From Vairimorpha apis BRL 01 (taxonomy: Eukaryota; Microsporidia; Nosematidae), in assembly GCA_000447185.1 (NCBI GenBank), contig KE646945.1, forward strand, positions 2,739-28,987: 26,249 nt of DNA, read 5' to 3'. The first letter of the stretch is position 1. Every line of letters begins with the position of its first letter. Made by a program: the position numbers and the translations under genes. The notes under the pieces are model-generated. The model had not been told where the DNA came from. It ran no database searches and saw only the letters and a program-made list of their open reading frames with translations. Shown piece after piece: positions 10,165 to 19,904 of this stretch.

Positions 10165-11161
10165 ATTGAAAAAAATTTTGTTTTTTATATGAAACAGTTG
10201 TTTTAATTTTGTAGCAAAAATGATTTTTTAAGTAAAATTAAAAGTTTAAAAATGTTTTTTATCGTAATAAGAATTTTATAAATATTTATATAATTTTTTA
10301 AATTTTTGTTCTTATTAAATTTTATATTTTATTTAGTTAAAAATTATAATTTTTATTTTATTTTTTAAATTTAAGAAAACTTTCTCAGTAAACTAATGTA
10401 TGTTTTTTAATATTGTAAATATAAACATAAAATTTTTTTAAGTATTTTAGACATAAAAATTTAACTTGTTTTACATTTTATTTTCACAATTTAAAATCTA
10501 CTATTAAAAAAAACTTTTAATTTAATATTTTAAAATAAAAAATGGCATTTATTATTAATGATTTATTATTTATAAATGGATTTATATTTTTTGATTTTTA
10601 AATTTATAATCATATATTTAAACAGTACTAACATTATTTATAATTTAAAACACATTTAAAATAATTTGATAAGAATATTTTAAATTAAATTAGACATGCA
10701 TATGAACAAATATGTATATAAAATGATTTAAATGCCTAATCAATAAAGCTTATTGATATTAGCTATATAAAAATAACAAAAGCACAAAAATTATTTAAAA
10801 ACAAAATAAAATGAAAAATTTAATTACATATTTAGAATTTTTAAAACTTTTTATTAAAATTTGTAACATAAATTATTATAAAATACAACTTAATTTATAT
10901 ATTTAAATTTTTTAGAAATACTTATATTTATCATATTATTGTTGTAAAATTTTATTTATTAAAACTTATATTAAATTTTAATCTTATAAAAAAATTTAAT
11001 TGTGTATTTCTCATAAATTATTATTTATTATTGTTGTAAATTTAAAATAATATAATAATAATTAAAATATTTATTAGTTATTCTTCACTGTTTCTTCTTT
11101 TTTTAACTAGTCATATATTCAGACACATTACAATATTAAAAACAAATTATATTTAAAACTT
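10165..11161. other. AT-rich intergenic spacer
   Basis: About 1 kb upstream of the subtilase gene (minus strand) and up to the retrotransposon relic. A/T filler, no gene or RNA seen. Confidence 0.6.
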
Positions 11162-11455
11162 CTTGATAATCATTGTGGCGCAATGCATGAATAGAAAACG
11201 AGAATAATACCACATTTTATGATATATAAAGAAATAGTAAACAACTTTCCTCAAACAATTTAGAAACGAGTTAAATATAGACAGCTTAACACGGGGATAT
11301 GTTCAAGCTATAGAGCTTAAAATGACCTTAGAGAATCTTTCTTTGTAGTCCGAAGAGGCGAACAAATTACGGAAGATGAACAAGTGGTTATTGAGAAGTA
11401 ATTAGAGGAACTAAATATGTGACAAAGTCGCTCAAATTAAAACTGTGATGATATA
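11162..11455 (+). mobile_element. Decayed R2-like non-LTR retrotransposon C-terminus (copy 3)
   Basis: Translated on the plus strand, LDNHCGAMH matches LLANHCGAMN of copy 1. KTRIIPHFM matches KTRIIPYVM, and ELNIDSLTRGYVQA then KMTLENLS match ELNLDSRTQAYIQA and KMTLESLS. Near the end, ICDKVAQIKTVMI corresponds loosely to the terminal SICDDILKK region. Several in-frame stops show it is dead. It lies about 100 bp upstream of the peroxiredoxin start, in the same orientation. Confidence 0.85.
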
Positions 11456-11553
11456 AAATTATTGTAATAACACTATATCCTAACATAAATATTTATTAAA
11501 ATTTAAAAAACATTTTCTTTATATATCAAAAAAGTTTTTTAAAAAATTATTTT

Positions 11554-11558
11554 CCCCC
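11554..11558 (+). promoter_or_regulatory. CCCCC start-proximal signal of the peroxiredoxin gene
   Basis: A run of five C ends 3 bp before ATG 11562 in otherwise A/T sequence. It is the strongest CCC-type signal in the window. Confidence 0.6.
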
Positions 11559-11561
11559 TTC

Positions 11562-12092
11562 ATGTATTTTCCGAAATTAGATCTAAGTTATTGGTATAAA
11601 GCTTACGTAGATGACAAAATCACTGAAGTTAGATTATTAGATTATAAAGGTAAGAATATTGTACTTATGTTTTATCCTGCTGATTTTACTTTCGTTTGTC
11701 CTACTGAGATTAATGCTATTAACGATTTAAAATCTGAATTTGAGAAAAGAAACACTGTAGTTCTTTTTATTTCTGTTGATTCTGTATATTGTCATAAAGG
11801 ATGGACCAATGTTACTAGAGAGGAAGGTGGAATTAAAGGAATTTCGTGGCCAATGATATCAGATAATCGTGGTATATTAAGTAAACAATTTGATCTTTTA
11901 GATGAAGAACAATTTATTACAAAACGTGCTTATGTTATTTTAGATAACAGATTTGAAGTTTATAATATAAGTATTTATCACGACAAAATAGGAAGAAGTA
12001 CTACTGAAATTTTAAGAATTTTAGATGCGATGGCATTTTCTAAAAAGAATGGTAATATTTGTCCCATTGATTGGACTAGATCTACTAATTAA
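11562..12092 (+). CDS. 2-Cys peroxiredoxin (thioredoxin peroxidase)
   Basis: 176 residues with the peroxidatic motif FTFVCPTE, placing the peroxidatic Cys at 46, and conserved R122 in KRAYVILD near the active site. The resolving Cys is C167 in GNICPIDW, equivalent to the VCP motif of Prx1/AhpC enzymes. SVDSVYCHKGW (71-81) is the usual helix after the beta strand. These enzymes reduce peroxides with thioredoxin and act in the cytosol. The chain ends 9 residues after the resolving Cys, without the C-terminal arm and YF motif of hyperoxidation-sensitive Prx. The GGLG loop is replaced by GGIKG. Both changes suggest a robust, over-oxidation-resistant form (inference). An extra Cys (C77) is present. 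Start chosen for the CCCCC run just upstream. Confidence 0.93.
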   Translation: MYFPKLDLSYWYKAYVDDKITEVRLLDYKGKNIVLMFYPADFTFVCPTEINAINDLKSEFEKRNTVVLFISVDSVYCHKGWTNVTREEGGIKGISWPMISDNRGILSKQFDLLDEEQFITKRAYVILDNRFEVYNISIYHDKIGRSTTEILRILDAMAFSKKNGNICPIDWTRSTN

Positions 12093-12921
12093 ATGTTTTA
12101 CTTGACTTAATATATATTTAGATTTTAAAATTATATTTTTTTTTAATATTTAAAGATGATCATAATTTAATGTATATTAAAAATATAATTTTTAATCTCA
12201 CTTTATCATAAAATATTTTTAAAAAACTTTTTACAAAAGTATATATCCAGAAGAAAAATTTTATTTTTGTTTACAATTTTTTAACAAAAATTAATTTTAT
12301 CAAACAATATTTTTTTTTATTCAATCATTTGAATAAAATATTTATAAACTATTAAAAAAATATAACATAATATATTTTTCTTAATAAAATTATGAACCAA
12401 CATCTAAATAAATTTAAATTTGTATAAGTTATAAATATTATTTAACATATTATTGATTTTAAACTTTAAGAAATTTTTTAATAAAGCAAGTATAATTTGA
12501 ATTAAAACTTTTAAAAATTATAGAATTAATAAGATATTTTTAAAAAAATATTTGGTTTTTATTAAACAATACATTTTATTAAAATGAATATATTTTACAT
12601 TAAAATGCACTATAATTTTGTAAAATTGTTTATTATGAAATTTACGAGATAAATAAAAGCAACTTTATTGCTATACTTCATTATGATTATATTGAAATTG
12701 AATAAATGAATATCTTTTAGTTTAAAAAATTACAATTAGAATTTCGTTTATTAAAACTAATTTTCAAAATTATTATTTTTTATACATTGAGTACAATTAC
12801 TTTGTATTGTATTTTATCTTGATATTGTACATTATTTTAATAAACGTTTAAAGAAAATAAAATTTTTTTATTAATTTTGAGTTTTCTTTAAAAATTTCTT
12901 ATTTAAAAAAAATTTATTGAA
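12093..12921. other. AT-rich intergenic spacer
   Basis: About 0.8 kb of A/T sequence between the peroxiredoxin and RPL3 genes, both on the plus strand. Nothing recognisable. Confidence 0.6.
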
Positions 12922-12924
12922 CCC
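12922..12924 (+). promoter_or_regulatory. CCC start-proximal signal of RPL3
   Basis: CCC lies 6 bp before ATG 12931 in the context GAACCCTAATTTATG, including the AATTT-like spacer often seen in microsporidian ribosomal protein genes. Confidence 0.6.
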
Positions 12925-12930
12925 TAATTT

Positions 12931-14081
12931 ATGAGTTGTAGAAAATTTAATGCACCAAGACATGGTTCTTTAGCTTTCTGTCCAAGAAAACGATCAAAAA
13001 CAATTAGACCTCCTATAAGAGCATTTCCTAAAGATAATTTTAATGAACAGATTCATCTCACTGGATTTATAGCATATAAGGTTGGTATGACACATGTCGT
13101 TAGAACTAAAGTAGTTCAGACAAAAAACAGACAATCGGTTAAAGAAATTTTGGATGCTGTTACAATAGTAGAAACACCAGCCAATGTTATCTACGGTGTT
13201 ACTGGATATGAACAAACAGGAAAAGGTTTGAAAAGAGTTGCAACTGTTTTTTCCTCTCATATTGATCAAGGAGTGTTAAGAAGAAGATATGGTGCAAATT
13301 GGGAAGAAGTATCTGGTAAACTATCTGACATTTCTTCTGAAGATAAAGAAAAAAAATAGAAGAATTAAGAAAAAAATCATGTGTAATCAGAGTATTAGTT
13401 CATTCTCAACCAACGAAGATACCTATTCTTAAACTTAAAAAATCTCATACAGCTGAAATTCAAGTAAACGGTGGTGATATTAACCAAAAAATTGATTGGG
13501 CTATAAACAACTTTGAAAAAGAAATAAATGTTAGGGATGTATTTGAAGTGAATGAAAATTTGGATGTTATTGGTGTTACTAAAGGTAAAGGATTTCAGGG
13601 TGTCGTTAAAAGGTTTGGTGTTACAAAACAACCAAGAAAATCTCGTAAAGGTATAAGAAAAGTAGCATGTATTGGTGCTTGGCATCCAAGCAGAGTAATG
13701 ACGACCGTAGCAAGAGCTGGTGGAATGGGATTCCATCGAAGAACTGAAATTAACAAGAAAGTTTACATGTTAGGAAATGGACTAGAAAATATTAAAACTG
13801 AATTTGATTTGACTGAAAAAACAATTACACCTATGGGAGGATTTCCTCATTATGGACAAGTGAGAAACGATTTTATAATGTTAAAAGGTGCTATTATAGG
13901 TCCTTCAAAAAGAGTAATTACTTTAAGAAAAAGTCTTTTACCTCAGAAGAAATCTGAAGATTTAGTAATTAAGTTTGTTGACACTTCTTCTAAGATAGGT
14001 AATGGAAGATTCCAAACAACTGAAGAGAAGAAAGCCTTCTATGGTATTAAAAAATCAGAGGTTGTCGAATCGACAGATTAA
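12931..14081 (+). CDS. RPL3: 60S ribosomal protein L3 (uL3), frameshifted at an A8 run
   Basis: uL3 sits at the peptidyl-transferase and factor-binding region of the large subunit. The N-terminal part (12931-13359) starts [20 protein letters not shown] and contains [15 protein letters not shown]. The rest runs to 14081 in the next frame with [32 protein letters not shown] and HRRTEINKK, all uL3 hallmarks. The frames join inside A8 (13349-13356). The sequence past the stop reads [20 protein letters not shown], exactly what uL3 should contain there, so one missing A explains the break. Joined length is about 383 residues, normal for uL3. The next frame has no start of its own. Because the gene is essential, an assembly error is more likely than a pseudogene. 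The conserved tryptophan-loop His is preserved in the second part ([10 protein letters not shown]). Confidence 0.95.
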
Positions 14082-14585
14082 ATTAATTAATTTTTCTTCT
14101 CTAATGTTAAATAATTTTATAACTTTTTTTATATTTTTATTAAGTAATTCATTTCATAAATGAATTTTCATAAGATAGTTAAAATTTTATTATATTTCTC
14201 TTAATTAACATTTACAACGAATTACTTGTAAATTAAAATTTTTGAGTTTTATTTTTTTCTTTGATAGAATTTACAATTTTAAGATAATTAACTTTTAAAT
14301 AATTTATGAAATATTAAATTAAAAAAATAAATATTTATATAAAATAATTTTTTCTACATTTTAATTTAATTATAATCTGTTTAAATCGTTGTTGTCTATA
14401 TAATCTTTTAATATTTAATAAATTTTTATATTAAAATACTTTAAAAATATTTTTTTTAGAATTTACATATTACATAGTTAAAAAAATAAAATAAGATAAA
14501 AAAGTAATGTTTTATTTTTATTAATAAAAATTATTTTTTATGAAATTTAAAAATCTAAAATATAATTATTGAATTATTTATTTCA
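14082..14585. other. AT-rich spacer between convergent genes
   Basis: Separates the 3' ends of RPL3 and the minus-strand secreted-protein gene. A/T filler, nothing recognised. Confidence 0.6.
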
Positions 14586-15716
14586 CTAGAATTCAATTCT
14601 ATACAATCCTTCATCAGATAATTCGTGTACTTTATCTTTATTTACAATTTTTGTGTAAAATCTCACATCATTAACACCATCCATGAAACATACACGATAT
14701 AAACATCCATCGAAATAAACATATAAAGAATTATTGTCAGTAACGTATAAACATATTTTAGATTTAAACTTACACTCTAAGATATGTTTTACATGACATA
14801 ATAGTTTAAAATTATGTAATATTGGAGGAATGTTATATTTTGAGCATGATTTAGGACTGTTAATATTATATACTTTTGTTTTGGTAGCATTTATTTCATC
14901 TTTAGTAATTATTTGATTAGTACAATCATTAATATATCTTATTGTGAATGATTTATTATTTTTATTTAGTTTATCTGAAAAGAGAGAATCACCATAACAT
15001 TCTTTTATTTTGCATTTTTCAGATTTTATCTTTTGAAAAAATGGACATGGTTTATTTTCTGGTCTACAGTGACTATATGAAGGCATTTGAGTGAAGGTAT
15101 TATACGAACAATCCTGTTGGCTATGATGATGTGGTGATATTTGATCATATTTTTTATAATGATGACGTTCTAAAGGTATTTTACAATGCTTATCATCATA
15201 TATATGACATGTTTGCTGATTCGTTATAAATTTGTAATCATGAGGATGGTTGTGTGGATAATGTAGCTTTGAATTTACATTAAATTCCTTATGATAATTA
15301 TCTGTATCTGAAAACCAAGGTAAATGAGGTTTGCATCTCGAAACATGATCGTACCATGATTCTGAATCCATTTGTTTCGAATGAGAAGAAACAATGTTAT
15401 CTTCAGGACAAGGACAGATTCCTTCGCAGAATGCATAATCAGATACATTTGTATATTTATCATAAGGTGCTACATTTCCATTTTGATGAACAACATATAA
15501 ACCTCTATGATCATTCCATCCATAAACATATGCATTTGGAACATTGTTGTTTTTTAATATTGACATTAATTTTTGGAGATTTAAAGACGTCGCTACAAAT
15601 TTCTTTCTACCATTTGATTCGCATATCGTGTTAGGATCTTGATCACATCTACTTTTAATGATTATTGGATTTAGAATTACTAAGTTTATTAATGTTAAAA
15701 TTAATAAACTTTTCAT
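14586..15716 (-). CDS. Secreted His/Cys-rich protein, candidate spore-wall protein
   Basis: 376 residues starting with a clear signal peptide (about 1-22, MKSLLILTLINLVIL) and no further membrane segment, so it is probably secreted. It has many cysteines spread along the chain (for example C24, C32, C97, C101, C103, C128, C170, C178, C203, C217, C224, C235, C240). A histidine-dense central region (about 142-198) includes HYPHNHPHD and SPHHHSQ. The N-terminal block DPNTICESNGRKKFVATS, then NAYVYGWNDHRG, looks like a folded conserved domain. Cys-rich secreted proteins with basic or His-rich stretches are typical of the microsporidian exospore and anchoring disk (EnP1-type). I think this is such a protein but cannot prove the family. 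His clusters could bind metal. A CCC signal precedes the start. Confidence 0.8.
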   Translation of the reverse strand: MKSLLILTLINLVILNPIIIKSRCDQDPNTICESNGRKKFVATSLNLQKLMSILKNNNVPNAYVYGWNDHRGLYVVHQNGNVAPYDKYTNVSDYAFCEGICPCPEDNIVSSHSKQMDSESWYDHVSRCKPHLPWFSDTDNYHKEFNVNSKLHYPHNHPHDYKFITNQQTCHIYDDKHCKIPLERHHYKKYDQISPHHHSQQDCSYNTFTQMPSYSHCRPENKPCPFFQKIKSEKCKIKECYGDSLFSDKLNKNNKSFTIRYINDCTNQIITKDEINATKTKVYNINSPKSCSKYNIPPILHNFKLLCHVKHILECKFKSKICLYVTDNNSLYVYFDGCLYRVCFMDGVNDVRFYTKIVNKDKVHELSDEGLYRIEF

Positions 15717-15726
15717 GGTGTATTAA

Positions 15727-15729
15727 GGG
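15727..15729 (-). promoter_or_regulatory. CCC start-proximal signal of the secreted-protein gene
   Basis: On the coding (minus) strand the sequence reads TCCCTTAATACACCATG, with CCC 10 bp before the start codon at 15716. Confidence 0.5.
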
Positions 15730-16488
15730 ATTTTTTATTTATACTTTTTCTAAAAAAAATTTAATAATTTCTATTTTTAAGTAAAAAATCATCGATTTAT
15801 TTTTTGAAGTTTGCTCTATAATATGTTTTTCGGTATGTTATTTTTTTACAATGTAAACAAATAAAAAATTATATTAAATAAATTAAAAATATTTAAATTT
15901 TATTAAAATTAATTTTGATGATGGTTTAAATTTATTGTTAAAAAAATAATAAAATAATATTTAACTTTCGATATTTTATTTTGAAAAAGTTTTATTTTTT
16001 TCTGAATATATTATCATTTAAAATAGAAAAATCATATTTTATAAAAAAAATTTTAAATTTAATAAATAAGCTTAATTAAAATATTTAAAAATGTATTAGT
16101 TAAAATTTATTTTTAAAAATTATAAATTATTAATTATTTTTATTTATTTACTGATTATTTTAAAATATAATTAATAATTATACAACAAAGTCAATAAATT
16201 TTATAAAAAGTTTTAAAATATCTAATATATTTATTTATTTAGAAAAAATAAAATAATGATTTAAAGGAAAACGTTAAATATTTTTTCAATTTAAAGTAAT
16301 AATAATTTATTATTAAATACAAAGTTTTATAATATATAAAAATTTAATTTTAATATATAACACAAAAAATATATTCAAAAGAAAACCTTATTTTTTTTGA
16401 ATTTAAATAAATATATTTTTTTAATACTAAAAACAATTAAAGTTTTCTATTAATTTTTATAACTTTTAAATTGTAAAGATAAAATAAT
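15730..16488. other. AT-rich spacer between divergent units
   Basis: About 0.75 kb of A/T filler upstream of the secreted-protein gene. No gene or RNA seen. Confidence 0.6.
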
Positions 16489-16501
16489 ACTAACAAAATT
16501 A
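16489..16501. repeat. Target-site duplication, left copy (retrotransposon copy 2)
   Basis: The 13-mer ACTAACAAAATTA occurs here and identically at 16762-16774, precisely bracketing the truncated retrotransposon. Confidence 0.85.
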
Positions 16502-16761
16502 CTTAAATTATTTATTTAGGGTATAATGGTATTTCAATTTTATTTTTTTAATATATCATCACAAATAGATATAGGGCGATTTTCGCACATATTTGATTTC
16601 AAATTTTCTTTCTCAGTAACCTCCTATTCATTTTCCGTAATGACTTCGCCTCTTCGGGCTTCCATAGAAAGACTCTCTAAGGTCATCTTAAGCACTCTGG
16701 CTTGTATATATGCCTGGGTTCGGCTGTCTAAATTTAATTCACTCCTATATTTTTTGTGGAA
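16502..16761 (-). mobile_element. Severely 5'-truncated R2-like non-LTR retrotransposon, copy 2 (recent)
   Basis: This 260-bp insertion repeats the 3' end of copy 1 (about 2270-2527) with about 5 substitutions in roughly 247 aligned bp. It ends abruptly at TTTTTGTGGAA, where copy 1 continues into coding sequence. It contains only the last roughly 70 codons and the short 3' UTR, on the minus strand. Perfect 13-bp target-site duplications flank it. Its high identity to copy 1 means the family was active recently. The right border lies about 80 bp upstream of the next gene's ATG. The plus-strand open frame at 16526-16777 is an antisense shadow. Confidence 0.92.
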
Positions 16762-16774
16762 ACTAACAAAATTA
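16762..16774. repeat. Target-site duplication, right copy (retrotransposon copy 2)
   Basis: ACTAACAAAATTA, identical to 16489-16501, abuts the truncated 5' end of the insertion. Confidence 0.85.
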
Positions 16775-16851
16775 TAGTTTAATTTTATTTTTATAGTATT
16801 TATTACAAATTATTATTAAAGTGAGTTGTAATATTTTTTGAAACTAATTAG

Positions 16852-16854
16852 CCC
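16852..16854 (+). promoter_or_regulatory. CCC start-proximal signal
   Basis: CCC directly abuts ATG 16855 (TTAGCCCATGTCC), supporting this small frame as a real gene start. Confidence 0.5.
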
Positions 16855-17073
16855 ATGTCCGGATCTTTTCAATTGTCCATAAAAGCTAAAATAAGAAGCA
16901 AACTATCAATTATTGAAAATAATATTTCTAAATATATTAAACAAGATAAAATTGAAAGAGTGAAAGAACATATTCACAAACAATTGAATATTTGTAAAAA
17001 TAATGAGATTAAAACTGGTATTTTAAAACCAAATGTATTTACAAAAAATATTTTTAAAAAAAATGAAAAATAA
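16855..17073 (+). CDS. Small basic helical protein of unknown function (72 aa)
   Basis: The CCC run touching the ATG and non-repetitive codon use support a real gene. The protein is Lys/Ile/Asn-rich and probably mostly helical (KAKIRSKLSIIENNISKYI, then KIERVKEHIHKQLNI), with no membrane segment or signal peptide. I do not recognise it. The helical pattern is faintly like small adaptor proteins such as Sus1/ENY2, but too weakly to name. Its last codons overlap the first codons of PWP2 by 11 bp in another frame, so the two may share a transcript or the frame may be broken at the A7 run just before. It lies immediately downstream of retrotransposon copy 2. Confidence 0.55.
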   Translation: MSGSFQLSIKAKIRSKLSIIENNISKYIKQDKIERVKEHIHKQLNICKNNEIKTGILKPNVFTKNIFKKNEK

Positions 17074-19183
17074 ATTTCTATTAATCTTTCTTTATTTTCA
17101 ACCCTATATGTTACATTACAAATTAAATTACGCAATTCCAACCGAATCAAATTCTAATGGTTTATGTATTTTTGGAAAATCTCTCTATTTTGCTTCTGGA
17201 ACATTTATATATAAGTATATTGATAATAAATATACAATCTTTGCATTATTAAAGTCTCAGATTAAAAATTTTTTTGTACAAAAAAATATCGCATATGTTA
17301 TAACAGAAGATAGTTTAGTTTTAGTGTATAATAAAAAAAATATTGCTTCTCTATCAAAAAAATGTGAATGTTTATTAGTTACTGATAAATATATTGTTGT
17401 TGGTGTTGAAAATATTTTAGAAATATGGAATATTCCACATGAATATAAATTTGGAATGTTTGATTTATATGATAGAGATTCAGGACATGCTAATACCATC
17501 ACTTGTTTATGTTTATATGAAAATTTAATTATAAGTGGAGGAATAGATTGTTCAATAAGATGTTATAGTTTAAGTTTAAAAAAAGTTTTAAAATATTAAA
17601 TACAAGATCAAAACCTATTGGTATTCATTTAATTTCTCAATCTGTTTATGTAGTTTGTGATGAAGGTCAAATTTATGAATTAGTTAAAACTGTTAACGAT
17701 CAATTTGAAATTTTTTTTCAATTAAGAATAAAATTTTTAAAAATTCGAGTTTGACATGTAGTAGCAGCTATAAAAATTCATTAATCATAACTAAAACAGA
17801 TAATGATAAGAGTATTATTGAAATTATAAAAGAAAATGAAGTTATTTACACTTTAAATAGTGACAAAAAAATTTCTGAAATTTTTCTTTACAAATATAAT
17901 TTTGCAATGAAAAATAATAATTATCTAAGTTGGTTTGATTTTGAAAAAGACATATATATTTTTGAATATGATTTAATAAAAATATCATGTATGGATATAA
18001 AAAACGATTTAATTGCTATAGGCTGCACTGATAAAAAAATAAGAATTTTGAATAATAATAATTTAATGAATACATTATACGATGAAAAAAATTTGGCTCC
18101 ATTATATAAAGTATTTTTTTTAATAATTCGATTTTATCTATATCAATTAATGGATATATAAGTATGTTTGATATAAAAAATGAAGTTTGTTTTAGGTCTT
18201 TTAACATTTCTGTTAAAATATCTGCAACAGATATTTGCAATGATGGTATGATGATTTTTATTGCAGATGCTGATACATATAAAATTAGAATTATAGATTT
18301 GCAACGATCAAGGGAAATTGATAGTTTAGTAGGCCACATGGCACCTGTTAAATGTATAAAATATGATAATGGTTTTTTGTTTTCTTTATCTTTGGATAAC
18401 GAATTAAAAAGATGGAATATTTTTAAACCAGAATGTATATCCATTAACTTAGAAAAAACAGGTATTTATTTTGTTTTGCGTTATAATCTTATTTATATAT
18501 TATTAATGAATGAAATTTTAATATACAATAAAGATCTTGAATATACAAATTCTGTTTTACACAAAACCCAATCTGATTTTTTAGATGTAAGTTATGATGG
18601 AAAATTGATTTTTTTAGGTGGAGAAACAAATAAAATTTATATTTTTGATTGCGAATCTGTTTTGCTTCAAACATTAAAAACTTCAAGAAATTTAAAAGAA
18701 AAACATAAAGTTTTAAGCATTTTACACAGTAATAATAAAGACATGGTATATATTTTGACAACAGAAGGTGTTTTTATTCATAAATTTGAAGTTACCAAAT
18801 ATTTGCCTATTTCTTTAGATATTGAAACAACAACAGAAGCTGTAAAAACTTATTTAAAAGAAAAAAATTATTTGAATGCAATTATTGCTATTTTAAAAAT
18901 GAGAGACATTAATCTTTTTGCTTCATTTTTAAAAATTGTTCCAGAAGAAAATATAGAAGCATTGGTTCGATATATTCCAGAGAATATGTCAGACATTTTA
19001 AGATTATATTTGGTAAATAATATGAATGAAGGATATTATGTTTTCAAATGGATGCGATATATGATACTATATCATGGTAAAGGACAGTATGATAAAAATA
19101 TATGTTTGAAAAATGGAGAGAAAAGTTATCAAACCACACTTGAAAATTTATACATGTTAGAAAATCTTCTCGATCTAGAATAA
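17063..19183 (+). CDS. PWP2: Pwp2/Utp1-like WD40 protein of the small-subunit processome, three frameshifts
   Basis: Pwp2 (Utp1) is a UTP-B subunit needed for 18S rRNA processing in the nucleolus. The N-terminal piece (from ATG 17063, or in-frame ATG 17033) has VGVENILEIWNIP followed by SGHANTITCLCLYENLIISG and IDCSIRCYSL, matching the Pwp2 LQIWKTP...HAGHxxxITSL...AKIWSV region. Later pieces carry WD repeats (SLVGHMAPVKCIKYDNG, then NELKRWNIF). The C-terminus after about 18800 (ETTTEAVKTYLKEKNYLNA, IPENMSDILRLYL, KWMRYMILYHGKG) fits the Utp1 C-terminal helical domain. Frames shift at A7 (17578-17584), T8 (17711-17718) and T8 (18114-18121), each equal to one missing base. The joined protein is about 707 residues, shorter than yeast Pwp2. 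No intact copy is visible elsewhere in the window. Confidence 0.85.
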
Positions 19184-19249
19184 AATATAATTTTAAATTA
19201 AATTAAAAATTTTTTGAATAAAATTAATTTAAAATAAATAAATTTATTG

Positions 19250-19534
19250 TTAAAAAATACTTCCAAAATTCATATTAAGTTCTACAAATCTGTTAAATAA
19301 TTTCATATCAAATTCATCGGGTATTTTATTTACAACATGTTCTATTAAAACACCATTTATAATCTTACCTTTTACACGAACATATTTTGACTTATAACTA
19401 TCTAAACCATTATGTTTAACCATTATTTCATGTTCTCCGCTTTTTAAGAAAACAATATCGTCATCAAGTTTCTCTATTATTCCGACTACGGATACATCCT
19501 TATTGTCATAGTTAAGAAGGCTATTTACAAACAT
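19250..19534 (-). CDS. RFA3: Replication protein A 14-kDa-like subunit (Rfa3, OB fold)
   Basis: 94 residues forming one small OB fold. MFVNSLLNYDNKDVSVVGII, then KSGEHEIMVKHN and YVRVKGKI give the beta strands, and the C-terminal helix reads FDMKLFNRFVELNMNF. This matches the Rfa3/RPA14 pattern, in which a strand-rich barrel is followed by a Phe-Asp-x-x-Leu-Tyr/Phe-Asn helix used for the RPA trimer core. RPA binds single-stranded DNA in replication and repair. The length is a little under the usual 110-120 residues. A CCC run sits 2 bp before the start. It faces PWP2 tail to tail, with about 66 bp between stop codons. The family call rests on pattern resemblance, so another small OB protein is possible. 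Confidence 0.7.
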   Translation of the reverse strand: MFVNSLLNYDNKDVSVVGIIEKLDDDIVFLKSGEHEIMVKHNGLDSYKSKYVRVKGKIINGVLIEHVVNKIPDEFDMKLFNRFVELNMNFGSIF

Positions 19535-19536
19535 AA

Positions 19537-19539
19537 GGG
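19537..19539 (-). promoter_or_regulatory. CCC start-proximal signal of the RPA14-like gene
   Basis: The coding strand reads TTGCCCTTATG, with CCC 2 bp before the start codon at 19534. Confidence 0.55.
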
Positions 19540-19904
19540 CAATAACTAATAAATAAATAAAATTAATTATTGAATTTATCGTTATTTATATAGATTTTAT
19601 GTGAAAATAAATTATTTATTTAAATCAATACAACATAAACTAATTTTATATCATAATTTATGAATTTAAATTTTACAAAAACAAAATATTTTTTACAAAT
19701 TTGGTAAAATATTAAAATTTTAACATAAAAAATATAAAAATATTTTTTTAAATAGTGTAAATATGATTTTTTTAAATTTATTAAAATTTTAATAATTTTT
19801 CTATATTATTGATATCTTTATAATTATAATCTTTAATAAATAAAAGAAAAATTTTCGTTTATTTTATTAATATAATAATTTTTAAAAGTTTATTTGGACA
19901 AATA
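19540..19904. other. AT-rich intergenic spacer
   Basis: A/T filler between the RPA14-like gene and the retrotransposon relic. Nothing recognised. Confidence 0.6.

Noticed and set aside
15356..15634. 92-residue plus-strand open frame
   Set aside because: Antisense to the His/Cys-rich secreted protein, whose signal peptide and CCC signal support the minus strand.
18016..18444. 142-residue minus-strand open frame
   Set aside because: Antisense shadow of PWP2, which has WD-repeat motifs on the plus strand.
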